Position numbers and translations under genes: made by a program. Positions 1 through 9,949 of a stretch of 64,000 nucleotides of DNA are shown here, piece by piece. The notes below the pieces were generated by a model. The model saw only the letters and a list, made by a program, of their open reading frames with translations, was not told the origin of the DNA and made no database searches. Position 1 is the first letter of the stretch, and every line of letters starts with the position of its first letter. The DNA comes from Rhyacophila brunnea (lineage: Eukaryota; Arthropoda; Insecta; Trichoptera; Rhyacophilidae), in assembly GCA_022495005.1 (NCBI GenBank), contig JAGYXB010000290.1, forward strand, positions 1 through 64,000, given 5' to 3'.

Positions 1-699
1 TTTTATTTGTTTACAATGCTAATCGCATGATCTTTCTACTTCAGGAACTCATTATTTGGGTTTATATTATCAAAAACGTAGACCTAAAACCCATTTATCT
101 CTAATAAATATTTTTGTATACAGTTTTGCTTGTAAAACTTCACTGATAGCTTCATACAATGAACTGATATAGAAGCCATGTGCAGCAACTTCACGTCGTG
201 TAGGAGGTTTGTGCAGCATAATACGATGAACATGACATAGGAGTTTTAATTAAAAGATCAATAAACTGGGCTATATTTCTCTTTGACATAGGAGGTAAAG
301 TTCAACAGATCCGTTAAATTTTGTTGATTTTTTGATACCATAAAGTCAAAATCGAAAAATTTGACATAAAAGGTTTGTGATCTGCACCATCGATATTATG
401 TCTGGATCATCCGCATATGCCATGATTTGGCATGTATTTGATAATAGTGTCATTAGATTCAATGTTAGAGTTCGTATTTGCTTTCTGTGTTAGTTTCTCA
501 AAGAAATTCTTAATGTCCACTTCCAATCGGCATAGTATGCCATGATTTGGCATGTTTTATAGAAGATGGTGCCATTAGATTCAATTTTAGAGTCCAAATT
601 TTAAACATAACAGTATAGGTACGCGTGAAACATCTACATTCTTCAGTTTTCTTAGTGTATTATGATAAGTGATAATAAATTACACATTGTAACCAATAC
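1..699. other. Unassigned AT-rich DNA with short duplication
   Basis: No intact gene is visible. Two diverged copies of a segment lie at about 410-470 and 529-595. Each holds the small palindrome ATGCCATGATTTGGCAT followed by a TTAGATTCAA.TTTAGAGT stretch, so this is an old tandem duplication with a unit of about 119 bp. A short degenerate reading frame on the minus strand (70-243) is listed separately. Confidence 0.5.
70..243 (-). pseudogene. Unidentified coding remnant, 57 codons to a stop
   Basis: The minus strand stays open for 57 codons before a TGA at 72-70. Its composition looks protein-like, for example the stretch TRREVAAHGFYISSLYEAIS. Just upstream, a second frame also reads open (KRNIAQFIDLLIKTP), as if one frameshift near 240 separated two parts of one old gene. 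There is no ATG in a good position. I do not recognise the family. A decayed transposase or retroelement polyprotein is the likeliest source, given the surroundings, but that is inference. Confidence 0.3.
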
Positions 700-1679
700 C
701 AGTGACGTCCCGTGGGAGTAGGCAGATTGAGCGTCGCTTGAGGCAGCAGTTACTCGAAGGGCGGCAAACCAAGGAGAATCATTAGATATAATACATAGAA
801 ATAGGTACCTAAACTTAATAATAACAGAAAAATCTTTCTATTATAAAATTTAGCCTACTACTTGGAAACAAACTGTATTAATTAACATATTTAGAGGTTT
901 AACAGGACTGTACTTAGTTTTTTTGTTGGGTTTGCAATGTCTAGTTTACTTCCGTTATTCTTGGAGGTCACGTATTTGATGACCAGCAATGACACGTGCA
1001 GATTTGCAAATTATACTTGAATTATAGGTATGTACATAAGTACTTACTAATTAATTTATCCAAATAAAAATATTTGGCCAGTCATTCACAAGTTTAGAAA
1101 AGCTTTTATGTGTATTTTTAAATTCCATTCCAACCATGTCCGATCCTAATAGGATCATATGGGCCTCCACAGAGTAGAGGTTTGTATTAACAGATTTTGT
1201 TTTTAGGAGAAATGGATGTCAGCCACTTGCTCAACCTATTAGGTCCATACCCTGACAGACATAAATTGAAAAACAATATGTGTACTTACCAGACCCAGGA
1301 TTTGAACCTGGGACCCACGGCATTATAGTCCAACGCTTAAGCCGCGTGGCCACCGTGGGTTATTACTAATAAATTGATATACCTATTCACTAAAATCTTT
1401 AATGAGCTTAACCTATCCATCTTTTCATCATTAGCTACAAATATTTAACGGTGAATTTCTCTCGATTCGATACAACTCATTTCATCTCTATAATAAAAAA
1501 AATAACTCAACTAGTCTCAACGACTATTGAAGTAGAGATGGGATTTGAATTAGATTTAGTGGTATGTATTTTGTTGGTAATGTAGCCATACAACACATTT
1601 CTTAGATTTCTTGAGTCATGAAAGTGTGATAAAAAATACTTTATAAAACGGGGCGGCATTTTATCTAGGGACGTCACTG
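700..1679 (-). mobile_element. Non-autonomous hAT element with perfect 8-bp TSD
   Basis: The element starts CAGTGACGTCCCGTGGG and ends with the inverse ...CTAGGGACGTCACTG. It is flanked on both sides by the 8-bp duplication ACCAATAC (692-699 and 1680-1687). An 8-bp duplication with CAG.G-type termini is diagnostic for hAT. The first 90 bases match the inverted right end of the larger coding hAT at 14204-18010, and its right end matches that element's left end. It is therefore an internally deleted, inverted relative. A tRNA-derived SINE sits inside it. Any reading frame here is incidental. Confidence 0.92.
1132..1360 (-). mobile_element. tRNA-derived SINE, family S1 (copy A)
   Basis: On the minus strand the head holds an A-box-like segment (TGGCCACGCGGCTTAAGCG) and a perfect B-box/T-arm (CCAGG TTCAAAT CCTGG). 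It is followed by a conserved body and a tail ending GATCCTATTAGGATCGGACA. Other copies occur at 37197, 38740, 48376, 55930 and 60640. This one was inserted into the hAT-MITE and so is younger than it. I could not find a clear target duplication. Confidence 0.85.
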
Positions 1680-1687
1680 ACCAATAC

Positions 1688-2800
1688 AGCCGGTAACCTA
1701 AGTATCCTGCACAAATTGAAATATACACATTGTTATTGTACCGGTAAAAAATTGAAAACAAAAGTGGGCATTTCATGATTACAGTGTTTTGATTTTTTCA
1801 CGCCATTGTTAATTTGAATTTGGAACGCCAGATACTTGTTGACCCACTTTTAGCTGAAAATTTTATTGAATAGGTAAATCTCGTAATAGTATGATTGTGG
1901 GAATATAATTCTTATCATTATCACTTTAAATGGTAGATTCGGTTTCAATTGGATTATCATCATTGTAGTAGATTCCTATTAAATGATTCATAATATCAAT
2001 AATGTATACCTACCATACTATCAGGCAAATGCAATTTATTATTTTATTGAGATTGATTAAAAAAAAAAGGGATTTCAATTTATACACATTTATATTTTTT
2101 ATAAAAATCAATGTTTTTTAAAATAGATATAAAAAATATTAAAACTATGAATTAGTCAAAAATCTCTTAAGTGATGCTTAGAAAACTTAATAAACTAAAT
2201 TTTAATAATAAATATGACTATAAAATATATGTAATAATAAGATGCGGTCCGATTCAACAAATTCACATTTTATTACATTTTTTACAGTTGTAAGTTTATC
2301 TTTGACTTAAAATAAAAAATATTTTTTTTAATGTTTTCAGATACATATTTATTAATTATTATAGTTGAAATTGTAAATTATCAAAAAAAAAATCTCAAAT
2401 TGCAAGCTTTGTTTTTTTCCGCTAGGTGCCTCTTTAAAAAAGGCTCAGTAAAGGCTTTTTAGGTTTGCGTCCACAATAATAGTTTTCTTTGATTTTTAGG
2501 GGAAAATTTCACTCGCTCGAAGGCCATAATGTCGCAATCGTCATCGTGCACACTTGCTAATCAAAAAGTCTATGAATCGATTCTGGCCATTTAGTTTAAT
2601 TTTTATTACGTTTGTTGGTGCTAATTATCCGAGGCCACTCTTCACATCAAAAAATGAATAAAATATTTTTGTTCTTATATTAGGTGTTATAATATGTAAA
2701 TGTAAATATATAATCTTTTTAACACTACACAGGCCAACATGCAATGATATTAGTACCCATGTGCCTGCAGATGTTTTTTCCAACTAAAATGTTTTACATA
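1688..2800. other. AT-rich DNA, nothing recognised
   Basis: I see no open frame of note, no terminal repeats and no tandem array in this stretch beyond A/T homopolymers. It separates the hAT-MITE from the SINE-like sequence next to the LTR element. Confidence 0.5.
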
Positions 2801-2940
2801 CATAACTTGAAAACACTTCAAATACATACCCACTAGAAAAAATCATATTTGAAAAAAATACGAACCTCGACGGGATTTGAATCCGTATTGGTGTCGCACC
2901 AATCTGTGCATTAACCAATTATGCTACGAGACTCATATTT
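2800..2940 (-). mobile_element. tRNA-like SINE, left arm of inverted pair
   Basis: The minus strand shows a tRNA-like head: an A-box region followed by the T-arm-like ACGGATTCAAATCCCGTCG and a 3' body running to about 2800. The reverse complement of its B-box and body reappears beyond the LTR element at 13350-13445. The two copies therefore face each other across the insertion. Confidence 0.65.
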
Positions 2941-2963
2941 AATAACGATAATTTCATGTATAA

Positions 2964-5477
2964 TGACACGAGCAGAAACGCCGACCTTCAGTTAGTGTTT
3001 GTGGCAGAGTATGGTTTAACGACATAACTATACAAATCTAGCCTTGTAGTCAATTCTACTTCTCAATAGCCTTGCGACAACCTCACGACACGGTTCAGAC
3101 AGGATATATAAGTCCCATGGTTCTAAACTATGGAAGAATCAAGAATGAAATGGTCAAAAAGACCATGAACAGGTAACCACTAGCGTAATCGTTTAGTATT
3201 AGGAAGTAAAATGTATGTTGTTAACCTTTTCTTTGTAAATGTAATAAAATTTTACGTAAAAAATTTTCGCCTCCGAAAATCAAGAGTGCTCCAGTGTAAT
3301 CGGAGCGCTGTGACCACAGGCCTCGAGATGACACGTCGCGTAGATTAGCGCGATGTATTTTTTTGAAAATAATTTCCGGGAAATCTCCATTAAACTTAGA
3401 AAATAAGTTATGGAAGAGATTGTTTACGTAAAATTTAGCAAGTACGTGCTTCAATAACTTTTATAGCAATAATGGAAATGTATGAGAATTGAGAAAGAAA
3501 ATTGAATATTTATAAATTTATATACTGTATAATTATAAATAAAGAATTTTAATACTAATTTTATCAATACAAGATAGAAGCTAACTACTGTTATAAAAAT
3601 ACTGTAAACGCGTACCTATACTTATAGACGCGTAATTATAATTATAGATTTTATTAATGCTATAACTCGCTGACTATAATGAATATTGTAAAAGTAACAA
3701 TTGGAAAAACTTAAGATTCTGGTATAGATGGGTTTCTACCCATAAACAATAATAAATCTTAATCGCTTCCTAAGTAATAAAAGAATTAAATACTGCGACT
3801 AAAAAATACAAATTGGCGTGTGACCTTGAACTTTAACTGAATTCTGTCCGACTAGAATTTACGGCCCAGCTGTTCTGGCTCGCGAGGTAAAAATAGATTC
3901 AAGGTTACATCCATATTACTATATAAAAGTCACTATGCAAGATTAAATAAGTTAGTAACTGCTCGTGTATAACATCTTGTTAGGATTAAACATTTATATA
4001 TTTAAGTTGAAATGTTAAGTATAATATTATAGTATTTTCTCGTAATAATATTCGTCCGAAAAGTAAATATCGAATGAGAAAGTTTCTGCGGCTCCAAACA
4101 GTTTTATTAAAACTTAGTAAAATTCTATTGGCCTAAAAAGGCCAAGAGTGGTGAAAAGGACTAGTACGTGGGTGTCAACCTTTCATTTTGACATTTTAAA
4201 TTTAAAGACTGCCATTCCCTTATTTAGTACCCGAATACTTATTCCGATACCTCGATGGAAAGCTAGAAACTTTCCCCTTCGTTTGAACACGAAAAATCAT
4301 ATAAAATCAACTATTTTGCTTACGTCATCATAACTGCGCATTTAAGGGACATGTTCTAGAGGGTGTTTAAAACACCCCTATTGGGACTTTATTTTGCAAA
4401 AATAAAGTAGAGTAAATTTAACCCGACTAAAGTATAAGATATCTCTATTAGAAAGTTGTCGAGAACGGAAGATATACGTAAATTTATCTCATGAGAGAAA
4501 GGGATATATCTTCTTTCCTTTACGGACTGTTTCCTATTGAACCTCTATCCAGAGGGTATAAAAGGTGACATCTTTTTCCGTATATTCATTAGTTTTCTAC
4601 ACTTCTCACCAGCGATCTCCTACAAAGCAGCAGTCCTTCCGCGGATACGAGACATGGTTCTCAGTAGCATTCGTGAAATTTACATACAGTAAGTCCCCAT
4701 CGGCGGGCAAAAAGTAACGCGAATACCACGTATCTGCCGGTAGTGACGTGTCGCGGAGTAATTTCTTTTTCATTACGCATCATACGAGGTGACGTAATCG
4801 GAATAAATTACGTGATCGGATTTGTTTTATAAAAACAAATTAATAAACTCTGTTTGTAATAATAAATTTTACAAATCATTTCGGAATTATAAAATAAATT
4901 TTTGAAACTTTATTAAGTAAACATAATTATAAAAACAAATTTTAGTAAATAAAATTGTAAACATTAACAAACCTTTTGTAAACAAGTTTGTAAACACAAA
5001 TAAATATTTGTAAACATACTGTGAACATAAATAAACGTTATAAACAACAATAAAATAAATTTTATTCTTTTATAAACCCGATACTATGTGACCGAAGAAT
5101 AAATTATAATTTTTCTTACAAAAAAAATATTTCGTGAAATAAAAATATTCAAAGAATATTTACGTATACATTCTCTGAATTAGGTGTGACTTTTTGGGAA
5201 CTTGTGAAAGATTTCACACAGATCCTATAGTGAACAAATAAATAGTTTGCTGATACTTTAATGAGATTTAATTACGGGAACAATGACAGTTAACCTTATT
5301 GTGTGACCGTGAACTCTAGTACCTGAATAAATTCGGCACCACACCAGCTGAGAGGTTTATTCGGGAATTCAAAGGTTGTGATACTACAAAGGAGATCCAC
5401 CTCTCCTAATTCATCACTAGTCTCCTCAGTGACGGCCCGGTAGCATTATTGAGCTAGCCGTGAGCCGGGTCATGTCA
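2964..5477 (+). repeat. 5' LTR (2514 bp)
   Basis: It runs TG to CA. A TATA box (TATAAAA, 4557-4563) and an initiator-like TCATTAG about 30 nt downstream put the likely transcription start near 4586. That gives a U3 of about 1.6 kb and an R-U5 of about 0.9 kb. A perfect palindrome, GGGTGTTTAAAACACCC, lies at 4359-4375. Compared by eye with the 3' LTR, it differs by about 2% in the first 1.4 kb, about 15% around the promoter and under 1% in the last 0.5 kb. Confidence 0.93.
4557..4563 (+). promoter_or_regulatory. TATA box of 5' LTR
   Basis: TATAAAA in a locally GC-richer context, with an initiator-like TCATTAG about 25-30 nt downstream. It is conserved in the 3' LTR (12363-12369) although the surrounding bases have diverged strongly. 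It probably drives the element's genomic RNA. Confidence 0.65.
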
Positions 5478-5480
5478 TTA

Positions 5481-5492
5481 TGGCGCCCAAAT
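5481..5492 (+). other. Primer binding site (tRNA-Lys-like)
   Basis: TGGCGCCCAAAT begins 3 nt after the LTR's terminal CA. TGGCGCCCA is complementary to a tRNA 3' end ending TGGGCGCCA, a class of primer (tRNA-Lys type) common in insect Ty3-like elements. The exact tRNA is not settled by so short a match. Confidence 0.65.
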
Positions 5493-5784
5493 GCGTGCGG
5501 CATCTTCAGGTTGCGAAAACCTGAACGATCCTACAACTAAGATCTACTAAAAGATTTTAAAAACAATATATTGTGAAGTGTATCAATCAATTGTGGTTAC
5601 CTGAGAGGTTTTAAGAACCTTATACCGGAGCTACAAGAGCGATCTACATCAACTTTATAAATGTGAGTACAATGAAATAAAGTGTAACTCGCATTAACGA
5701 GGAACCAGTGATGAATACTTTTGAAAAATTTAATTTGGAGAAGAATATATATACGTAAAGGCAACTATATATAGAATACTTTTC

Positions 5785-6003
5785 TTGATATACTTGGAAA
5801 AGGAAAGAATAAATAAAATAAATACTTTTGGTAATTTATTAGAGTCAGATACCGACATTAAGCAAAAGTATGTCGATGAGACTATCCAAAGGATCTCTCT
5901 GACCCTTTTAAACCATAAAGAAAGTATAAAAATAAATTATGTTACTCACCGTAACAGAAATAATAGAATTAAGAATAAAATGCACAATAAAAATTTCGTG
6001 TGA
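5785..6003 (+). CDS. Possible leader ORF, 72 codons, unknown
   Basis: A small ATG frame in the 0.88-kb leader between the PBS and Gag. It encodes a lysine- and asparagine-rich, hydrophilic peptide with no motif I recognise. In this AT-rich leader it may be chance. If the full-length RNA is capped at the LTR promoter, it would be one of several upstream ORFs. Confidence 0.2.
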   Translation: MIYLEKERINKINTFGNLLESDTDIKQKYVDETIQRISLTLLNHKESIKINYVTHRNRNNRIKNKMHNKNFV

Positions 6004-6356
6004 AATTTTAAGCTTTTTTCTAAATTAAAGTTGAGTACCATACAAGTATAGGTACAAGAACCCAGACAAAGAAAAAAAATTTTGAAAAAAATTAATTTAT
6101 ACTACTTTGTACATTAAAATCTCGATAATTATCATAATTACCGTGACGTCATGGGTATAGGTACATGAAGGCCTGTACCTATTACAATATAAGATTTTAA
6201 ACGGAGAAGATTGGACGCTTGTAACAGGAGTTGCAAGCCTTCAGGGTTATCAGCGACAAGCAGCGCATGCCCTCCAAAAACTTTAAACGTCGATTGCGGA
6301 CGAACGGGTGGTCGTAGGAAGCTGAAAATTGGCGCAATCGATAGCTGAATTTTTAT

Positions 6357-7394
6357 ATGAATTTACGGTCGAAGGTCCGCTTCTTCCAACTCCAGGGGAC
6401 GGAGGAATTCGAAGAAATTATGCCGAACCCTGTTCCGGGTCCGAGTGTAGAAGAAGACTTCATATTGGAAGAAGGCTTGCAAAACGCGCAAGTATTCCCC
6501 GAAGAGGATTCATTTTTGCAAGTAAGCACGTCGGCTCCCAAACAAAAAATGGCACCACCAGAACCAGCCGTATGTACCCCGTGCCATGTTAAGCCGGAAC
6601 TCCATTCCACCTATGAGGGTAGCCTAAAGCAGAGCGTTGAGCTTTTTCTCCGACGCTGCAAAGAATATTGCGAAGCTGTGAAGTACCCAGCTGAGAATTG
6701 GACAGAGTTGGCTATACGTCAGCTCAGAGGAGAGGCCAAGACTTGGGCCAAAAATATTGACACATCGGACAGTTGGCGGTCGTTTAGTAACGACCTGAAA
6801 GAGCACTTCGAATCGCCTTCAAGACGTCGTGCTCAACGAACGGAGCTCGAACATAAAGAGCAAGGACCTCAAGAGGGAGCTTATGGTTTCCTCCTGAAGA
6901 AGATGGAATTAGCCGAGGTACTCCTTCCGGAGATGAAGTCGGAAACCCTGGCTTCAACCTTTTATGACCTACTCACCGTGAGCGATCAGATAAGGGTTAA
7001 TCAAGAGAAATGGAAAACGATGGACGAGCTGCTTGAAGTAGCTCATACACTTCGACCATTGAAATCGGCATTGGCTTCCGTGCCATCTCCAGCAAATGCC
7101 GTCAAGGCGAATAATGAAAAGAGGCCCGCTCAGCAAAATACTTGGCGCGAGAAGCCGCGTTCGGTACCAGAGACTAACGCGAAATCTGATAAGACCACGG
7201 AGGCTGTTGATAAAAGGCCTCCACGGCAATCAGACCAGCAAAACAATTCGGAAAGACCTGCGTACCGCCCACGTCCTCGCATTGAAGAGCGAGGCGGTGC
7301 CAGACAAAGGCGCTGTCAACATTGTCCTGGCTTCCATGAAAACAAGGATTGCCCAGACAGGCAAGCAGCTCAGCAGACCAGAAAGGAGCCATGA
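6357..7394 (+). CDS. gag: Gag polyprotein of LTR retrotransposon
   Basis: A 345-residue Gag. Residues 1-80 are an acidic, proline-containing N-terminal part. Residues about 81-235 resemble the Ty3-type capsid: an aromatic start (STYEG), then CKEYCEAVKYPAENWTELAI, QLRGEAKTW and SWRSFSNDLKEHF, the usual order of capsid helices. Residues 240-315 are a basic, Q/P/R-rich linker. A zinc knuckle follows at C320, C323, H327 and C332 (CX2CX3HX4C), which should bind the genomic RNA. The first ATG of the frame is used and the frame closes with TGA. The frame is intact, with base composition richer in G+C than its surroundings. It is not fused to a protease. Particle assembly is inferred from the family. 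Confidence 0.85.
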   Translation: MNLRSKVRFFQLQGTEEFEEIMPNPVPGPSVEEDFILEEGLQNAQVFPEEDSFLQVSTSAPKQKMAPPEPAVCTPCHVKPELHSTYEGSLKQSVELFLRRCKEYCEAVKYPAENWTELAIRQLRGEAKTWAKNIDTSDSWRSFSNDLKEHFESPSRRRAQRTELEHKEQGPQEGAYGFLLKKMELAEVLLPEMKSETLASTFYDLLTVSDQIRVNQEKWKTMDELLEVAHTLRPLKSALASVPSPANAVKANNEKRPAQQNTWREKPRSVPETNAKSDKTTEAVDKRPPRQSDQQNNSERPAYRPRPRIEERGGARQRRCQHCPGFHENKDCPDRQAAQQTRKEP

Positions 7395-7586
7395 AGACGG
7401 CTCGCGGGCCGGGTTGATCGTCGATAGCTCCAAGACGACGAACACTGGCGGACCGCCGAAGAGAAGACTCAAGAAGGTGACACGAACGTTCCTCGAACGC
7501 CGTTCAGCCGAGTTCTAGCTAGTGACATAGACGCTCTTCTGGCGAATAGGGTTAACTGTGAAAGTGAACTGAAGGACACCCTTCCG

Positions 7587-8258
7587 GTGAAATCATTTAA
7601 CCCTAAGGTTCACTGTGAGGTCGAAGCTGGCCCCAGTAACCAAGTTAATCTTTGTACAGGTCCCCTTGTAAAGGATAATAGCGTAAGACCGGAGAAATAT
7701 CTCAAACGCGATATTAAGAATTCTGCTAGTAAAATAGTAGAAAATTTTAATCCTTTTACCGGCGGCGAAATAGAATATAAAAAGTTTTTAGATAAATTAG
7801 AATTAGGAAGTTATGAAATAAATGTTGGCGGCAAGGAAGAAGGTTATCAAGATATACAGTTAAAGACAGCTAGCAGTGGATGCGGCGAAGGCGTAAGCAG
7901 TGGCGCTCTTGGTGTGCTGAGAACATCGGCAAACGTAAGTAACTGTAGCTTCGTCGATACTGACGACAGATCTCTTGTAACAAATAATTTAACGAATTAT
8001 TGTGCTTCCGCTAACCATTTGTGTAAAAATATTAATAGTACTAACTATACTAAAGCCGAAGCTGGCAGTTTACTTGATATTAATAGCGATGTATGTAGTT
8101 TAGATAGTCGGACGTCGTTGCAATCGAGCAACGAAGCTTTAGGAAGGGACTTACCTTTTAAATTAGCGAACAGACCCACGAGGCTGACGTTAAGAATATT
8201 ATTAGGAAAAGTCGAACTAATCGTCGACTACAAAACATTAATACCTTCGGTAAATTGA
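7587..8258 (+). CDS. Unidentified ORF2 of the LTR element
   Basis: A 223-codon ATG frame, 192 bp after gag and in the same reading phase. The product is asparagine-, serine- and lysine-rich, with several scattered cysteines. I see none of the protease (D-S/T-G), RT (xxDD) or integrase (HHCC, DDE) signatures. Its composition is more AT-rich than gag, which suggests a different origin. The last 30 residues look less protein-like than the overlapping frame that becomes ORF3. A frameshift near 8160-8255, mutational or programmed, may join the two into one protein. The function is unknown. Confidence 0.45.
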   Translation: MKSFNPKVHCEVEAGPSNQVNLCTGPLVKDNSVRPEKYLKRDIKNSASKIVENFNPFTGGEIEYKKFLDKLELGSYEINVGGKEEGYQDIQLKTASSGCGEGVSSGALGVLRTSANVSNCSFVDTDDRSLVTNNLTNYCASANHLCKNINSTNYTKAEAGSLLDINSDVCSLDSRTSLQSSNEALGRDLPFKLANRPTRLTLRILLGKVELIVDYKTLIPSVN

Positions 8259-8968
8259 GGCGAAATAAACTTAATGAAGAAGAGCTCATAGCATTAGATG
8301 ACTATAATCGTTATCTTAAACAAAAATCAAGTAAATGTAAGTCCTTTAGTATTAAGAATGTTAAAAATAAGTTACGTAAGCTTAATAAGATCAATTTTGA
8401 TAGTGTTAAGTTTGAACTAAGAAATATGAACTTAATGTATATAGATAAAGCTAGATATAGTGACGAAAGAGTTGTTGTGTATGATCATCGTCTCAAGGGC
8501 GGTGATATACTCAATAACGGAGAACAAGAGTTATGGGACTCAGCTACGGCTGCCCATAACCAACAAAGCAAAATTTCTACGGATTTTCTCGGTTCTGTAA
8601 ATATTTTAGATCCTAGGGACAGGTGTAGTCGGGGGCAGAATTTTGCGGCGTGTCAAAAGACACTACCATCGGTAACGACTGCAGACCGTCCAAATAGCGT
8701 AGTCAGAAGTACGTGGACAATTGTAGGTAGTACGTTGGATGCGCCGGGTGAAGAGAAATTACCAACTACTGCAATTGCACGTAATAAAAATAGTTTACCT
8801 CATAAAGATTTATATATTAAACTTGATAAAAATGTTAGTGTTAAAAGTGTTTTAAATACTAGTGTTAAATTGATATATATGATTGTGATAAGTGTGATAT
8901 ATTTTAAATTAATAGCGAAGAGAGTGTTGCTAGTTAAGGCGTGGGGAAGCGCGTGGCTTCCACGCTAA
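8162..8968 (+). CDS. Unidentified ORF3, overlaps ORF2 in -1 phase
   Basis: This frame is open from 8162 to the stop at 8966-8968 but has no ATG in the overlap, so it is probably read as a continuation of ORF2 after a frameshift. The early part is basic and hydrophilic (NKLNEEELIALDDYNRYLKQ). Near the C-terminus is one hydrophobic segment (LIYMIVISVIYFKLIA), long enough to span a membrane. A degenerate envelope-like or captured host segment is conceivable, but I see no family signature and do not assign one. Its last codons run into the first hairpin repeat at 8922. Confidence 0.4.
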   Translation: MSEQTHEADVKNIIRKSRTNRRLQNINTFGKLRRNKLNEEELIALDDYNRYLKQKSSKCKSFSIKNVKNKLRKLNKINFDSVKFELRNMNLMYIDKARYSDERVVVYDHRLKGGDILNNGEQELWDSATAAHNQQSKISTDFLGSVNILDPRDRCSRGQNFAACQKTLPSVTTADRPNSVVRSTWTIVGSTLDAPGEEKLPTTAIARNKNSLPHKDLYIKLDKNVSVKSVLNTSVKLIYMIVISVIYFKLIAKRVLLVKAWGSAWLPR

Positions 8969-9000
8969 GTCCTTTACTAGTATTCGGAGCTGCGGTGCGA
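8922..9000 (+). repeat. Hairpin repeat, copy 1 (of 4)
   Basis: The segment contains GTTGCTAGTTAAGGCGTGGG and a stem between GCGTGG.GAAG and CTTCCACGC, ending AGTATTCGGAGCTGCG. Three closely related copies lie at 9950-10195. The stem pairing is kept even where bases change. Confidence 0.7.
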
Positions 9001-9044
9001 AATAGTTTGAGAAGAATCTGGCTAATGAAAGAGCAGACGACCCG

Positions 9045-9506
9045 GTGGTATCACCTACGCCGCTTTCCAAAGCTACCAACGGCAGAGACGAGGGAGTGCA
9101 CGCCCTGTCAGAACGTCGTATGGATGCGCAGGAATGTGCGCGGGAAGAACTACTGGCGAGTTCAGGAACAGATTCCGAACTTAGCGGTGGAGGAGCTGAA
9201 GTAGAAAGAATTGTTGACTCGACAATATCTAATGAAGAGATGACCCTTGGCGAGAGGCTGGATGCGTTGGACGCAGTCCTACGGGACGCCCCCATCAAGA
9301 TAGCGCCCCCCAAGAGAGAATTTAGGAGGATGGGACGATTGGGAGGGCGGCGCCCTGCGCGGACCGACCTCCCGACGCCCGGGAGCAAAAATCAAGGTAC
9401 TACCTTTGGCGAGTGGCGGGATGTGTTGGACGCAGTCTTACGAGACGCCCCCATCCGGAATGCGCCCCCCAAAACGTCAGTATCAGCGTATAGGCCGATC
9501 AAGTAA
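9045..9506 (+). CDS. Possible ORF4 with an internal 22-residue repeat
   Basis: A 153-codon, GC-rich ATG frame. The segment from GERLDALDAVLRDAPIKIAP (bases 9247-9312) is repeated as GEWRDVLDAVLRDAPIRNAP (9409-9474), a direct DNA repeat with a 162-bp period. Amino acids are conserved between copies at most positions, which hints at past coding function. I recognise no family. It could be a remnant of a C-terminal Gag or accessory region, or a chance frame over a tandem duplication. Confidence 0.35.
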   Translation: MVSPTPLSKATNGRDEGVHALSERRMDAQECAREELLASSGTDSELSGGGAEVERIVDSTISNEEMTLGERLDALDAVLRDAPIKIAPPKREFRRMGRLGGRRPARTDLPTPGSKNQGTTFGEWRDVLDAVLRDAPIRNAPPKTSVSAYRPIK

Positions 9507-9546
9507 GCGTCGCTCCAAGCGATCGCTACCGCCATCGCCTGTAAGC

Positions 9547-9940
9547 TAAGTCTCTAGTTAGAGCGACCAATAAGTCTCTAACTAAAGCGAGCTATAAGTC
9601 TTCGAGAGGAGCGATAAAGAAATAAGTCTATTATCGAAGCGAGCAACAAGACCTCGAGAGGAGCGATAAAGAAATAAGTCTATTATCGAGGCGAACAACA
9701 AGTCTTCGAGAGGAGCGATAAAGAAATAAGTCTATTATCGAAGCAAACAACAAGTCTTCGAGAGGAGCGATAAAGAAATAAGTCTATTATCGAAGCAAAC
9801 AACAAGTCTTCGAGAGGAGCGATAAAGAAATAAGTCTATTATCGGAGAAAACCACAAGTCTTCGAGAGGAGCGATAAAGAAATAAGTATATTATCGAAGC
9901 AAACAAGTCTTTTCTCGAAGCGAGAAAGAAATAAGTCTTC
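9547..9940 (+). repeat. Tandem array, 52-bp unit built from ~24/28-bp monomers
   Basis: Six successive copies begin GAGAGGAGCGATAAAG at 9604, 9656, 9708, 9760, 9812 and 9864, an exact 52-bp period. Each unit contains two related monomers starting AAGTCT (about 28 and 24 bp). Simpler single-monomer copies with AAGTCTCTAGTTAGAGCG precede the array, so the 52-bp unit is a higher-order dimer. It lies inside the LTR element between the last frame and the 3' LTR. Confidence 0.9.
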
Positions 9941-9949
9941 GGGGAGAGC

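Noticed and set aside
1507..1776. 89-codon minus-strand frame
   Set aside because: It runs across the right terminus of the hAT-MITE and its target duplication; no motif.
6353..6610. Frames antisense to gag, including others at 6624-7472 (minus)
   Set aside because: Shadows of the gag reading frame; no independent signal.
7096..7518. 140-codon frame overlapping the end of gag
   Set aside because: Mostly a +1-type shadow of gag. The part beyond the gag stop shows no protease D-S/T-G motif, so I could not support a gag-pro frameshift.
9604..9915. CRISPR-like array
   Set aside because: The 52-bp units are contiguous with no unique spacers; it is a satellite-type tandem repeat in a eukaryotic retrotransposon.
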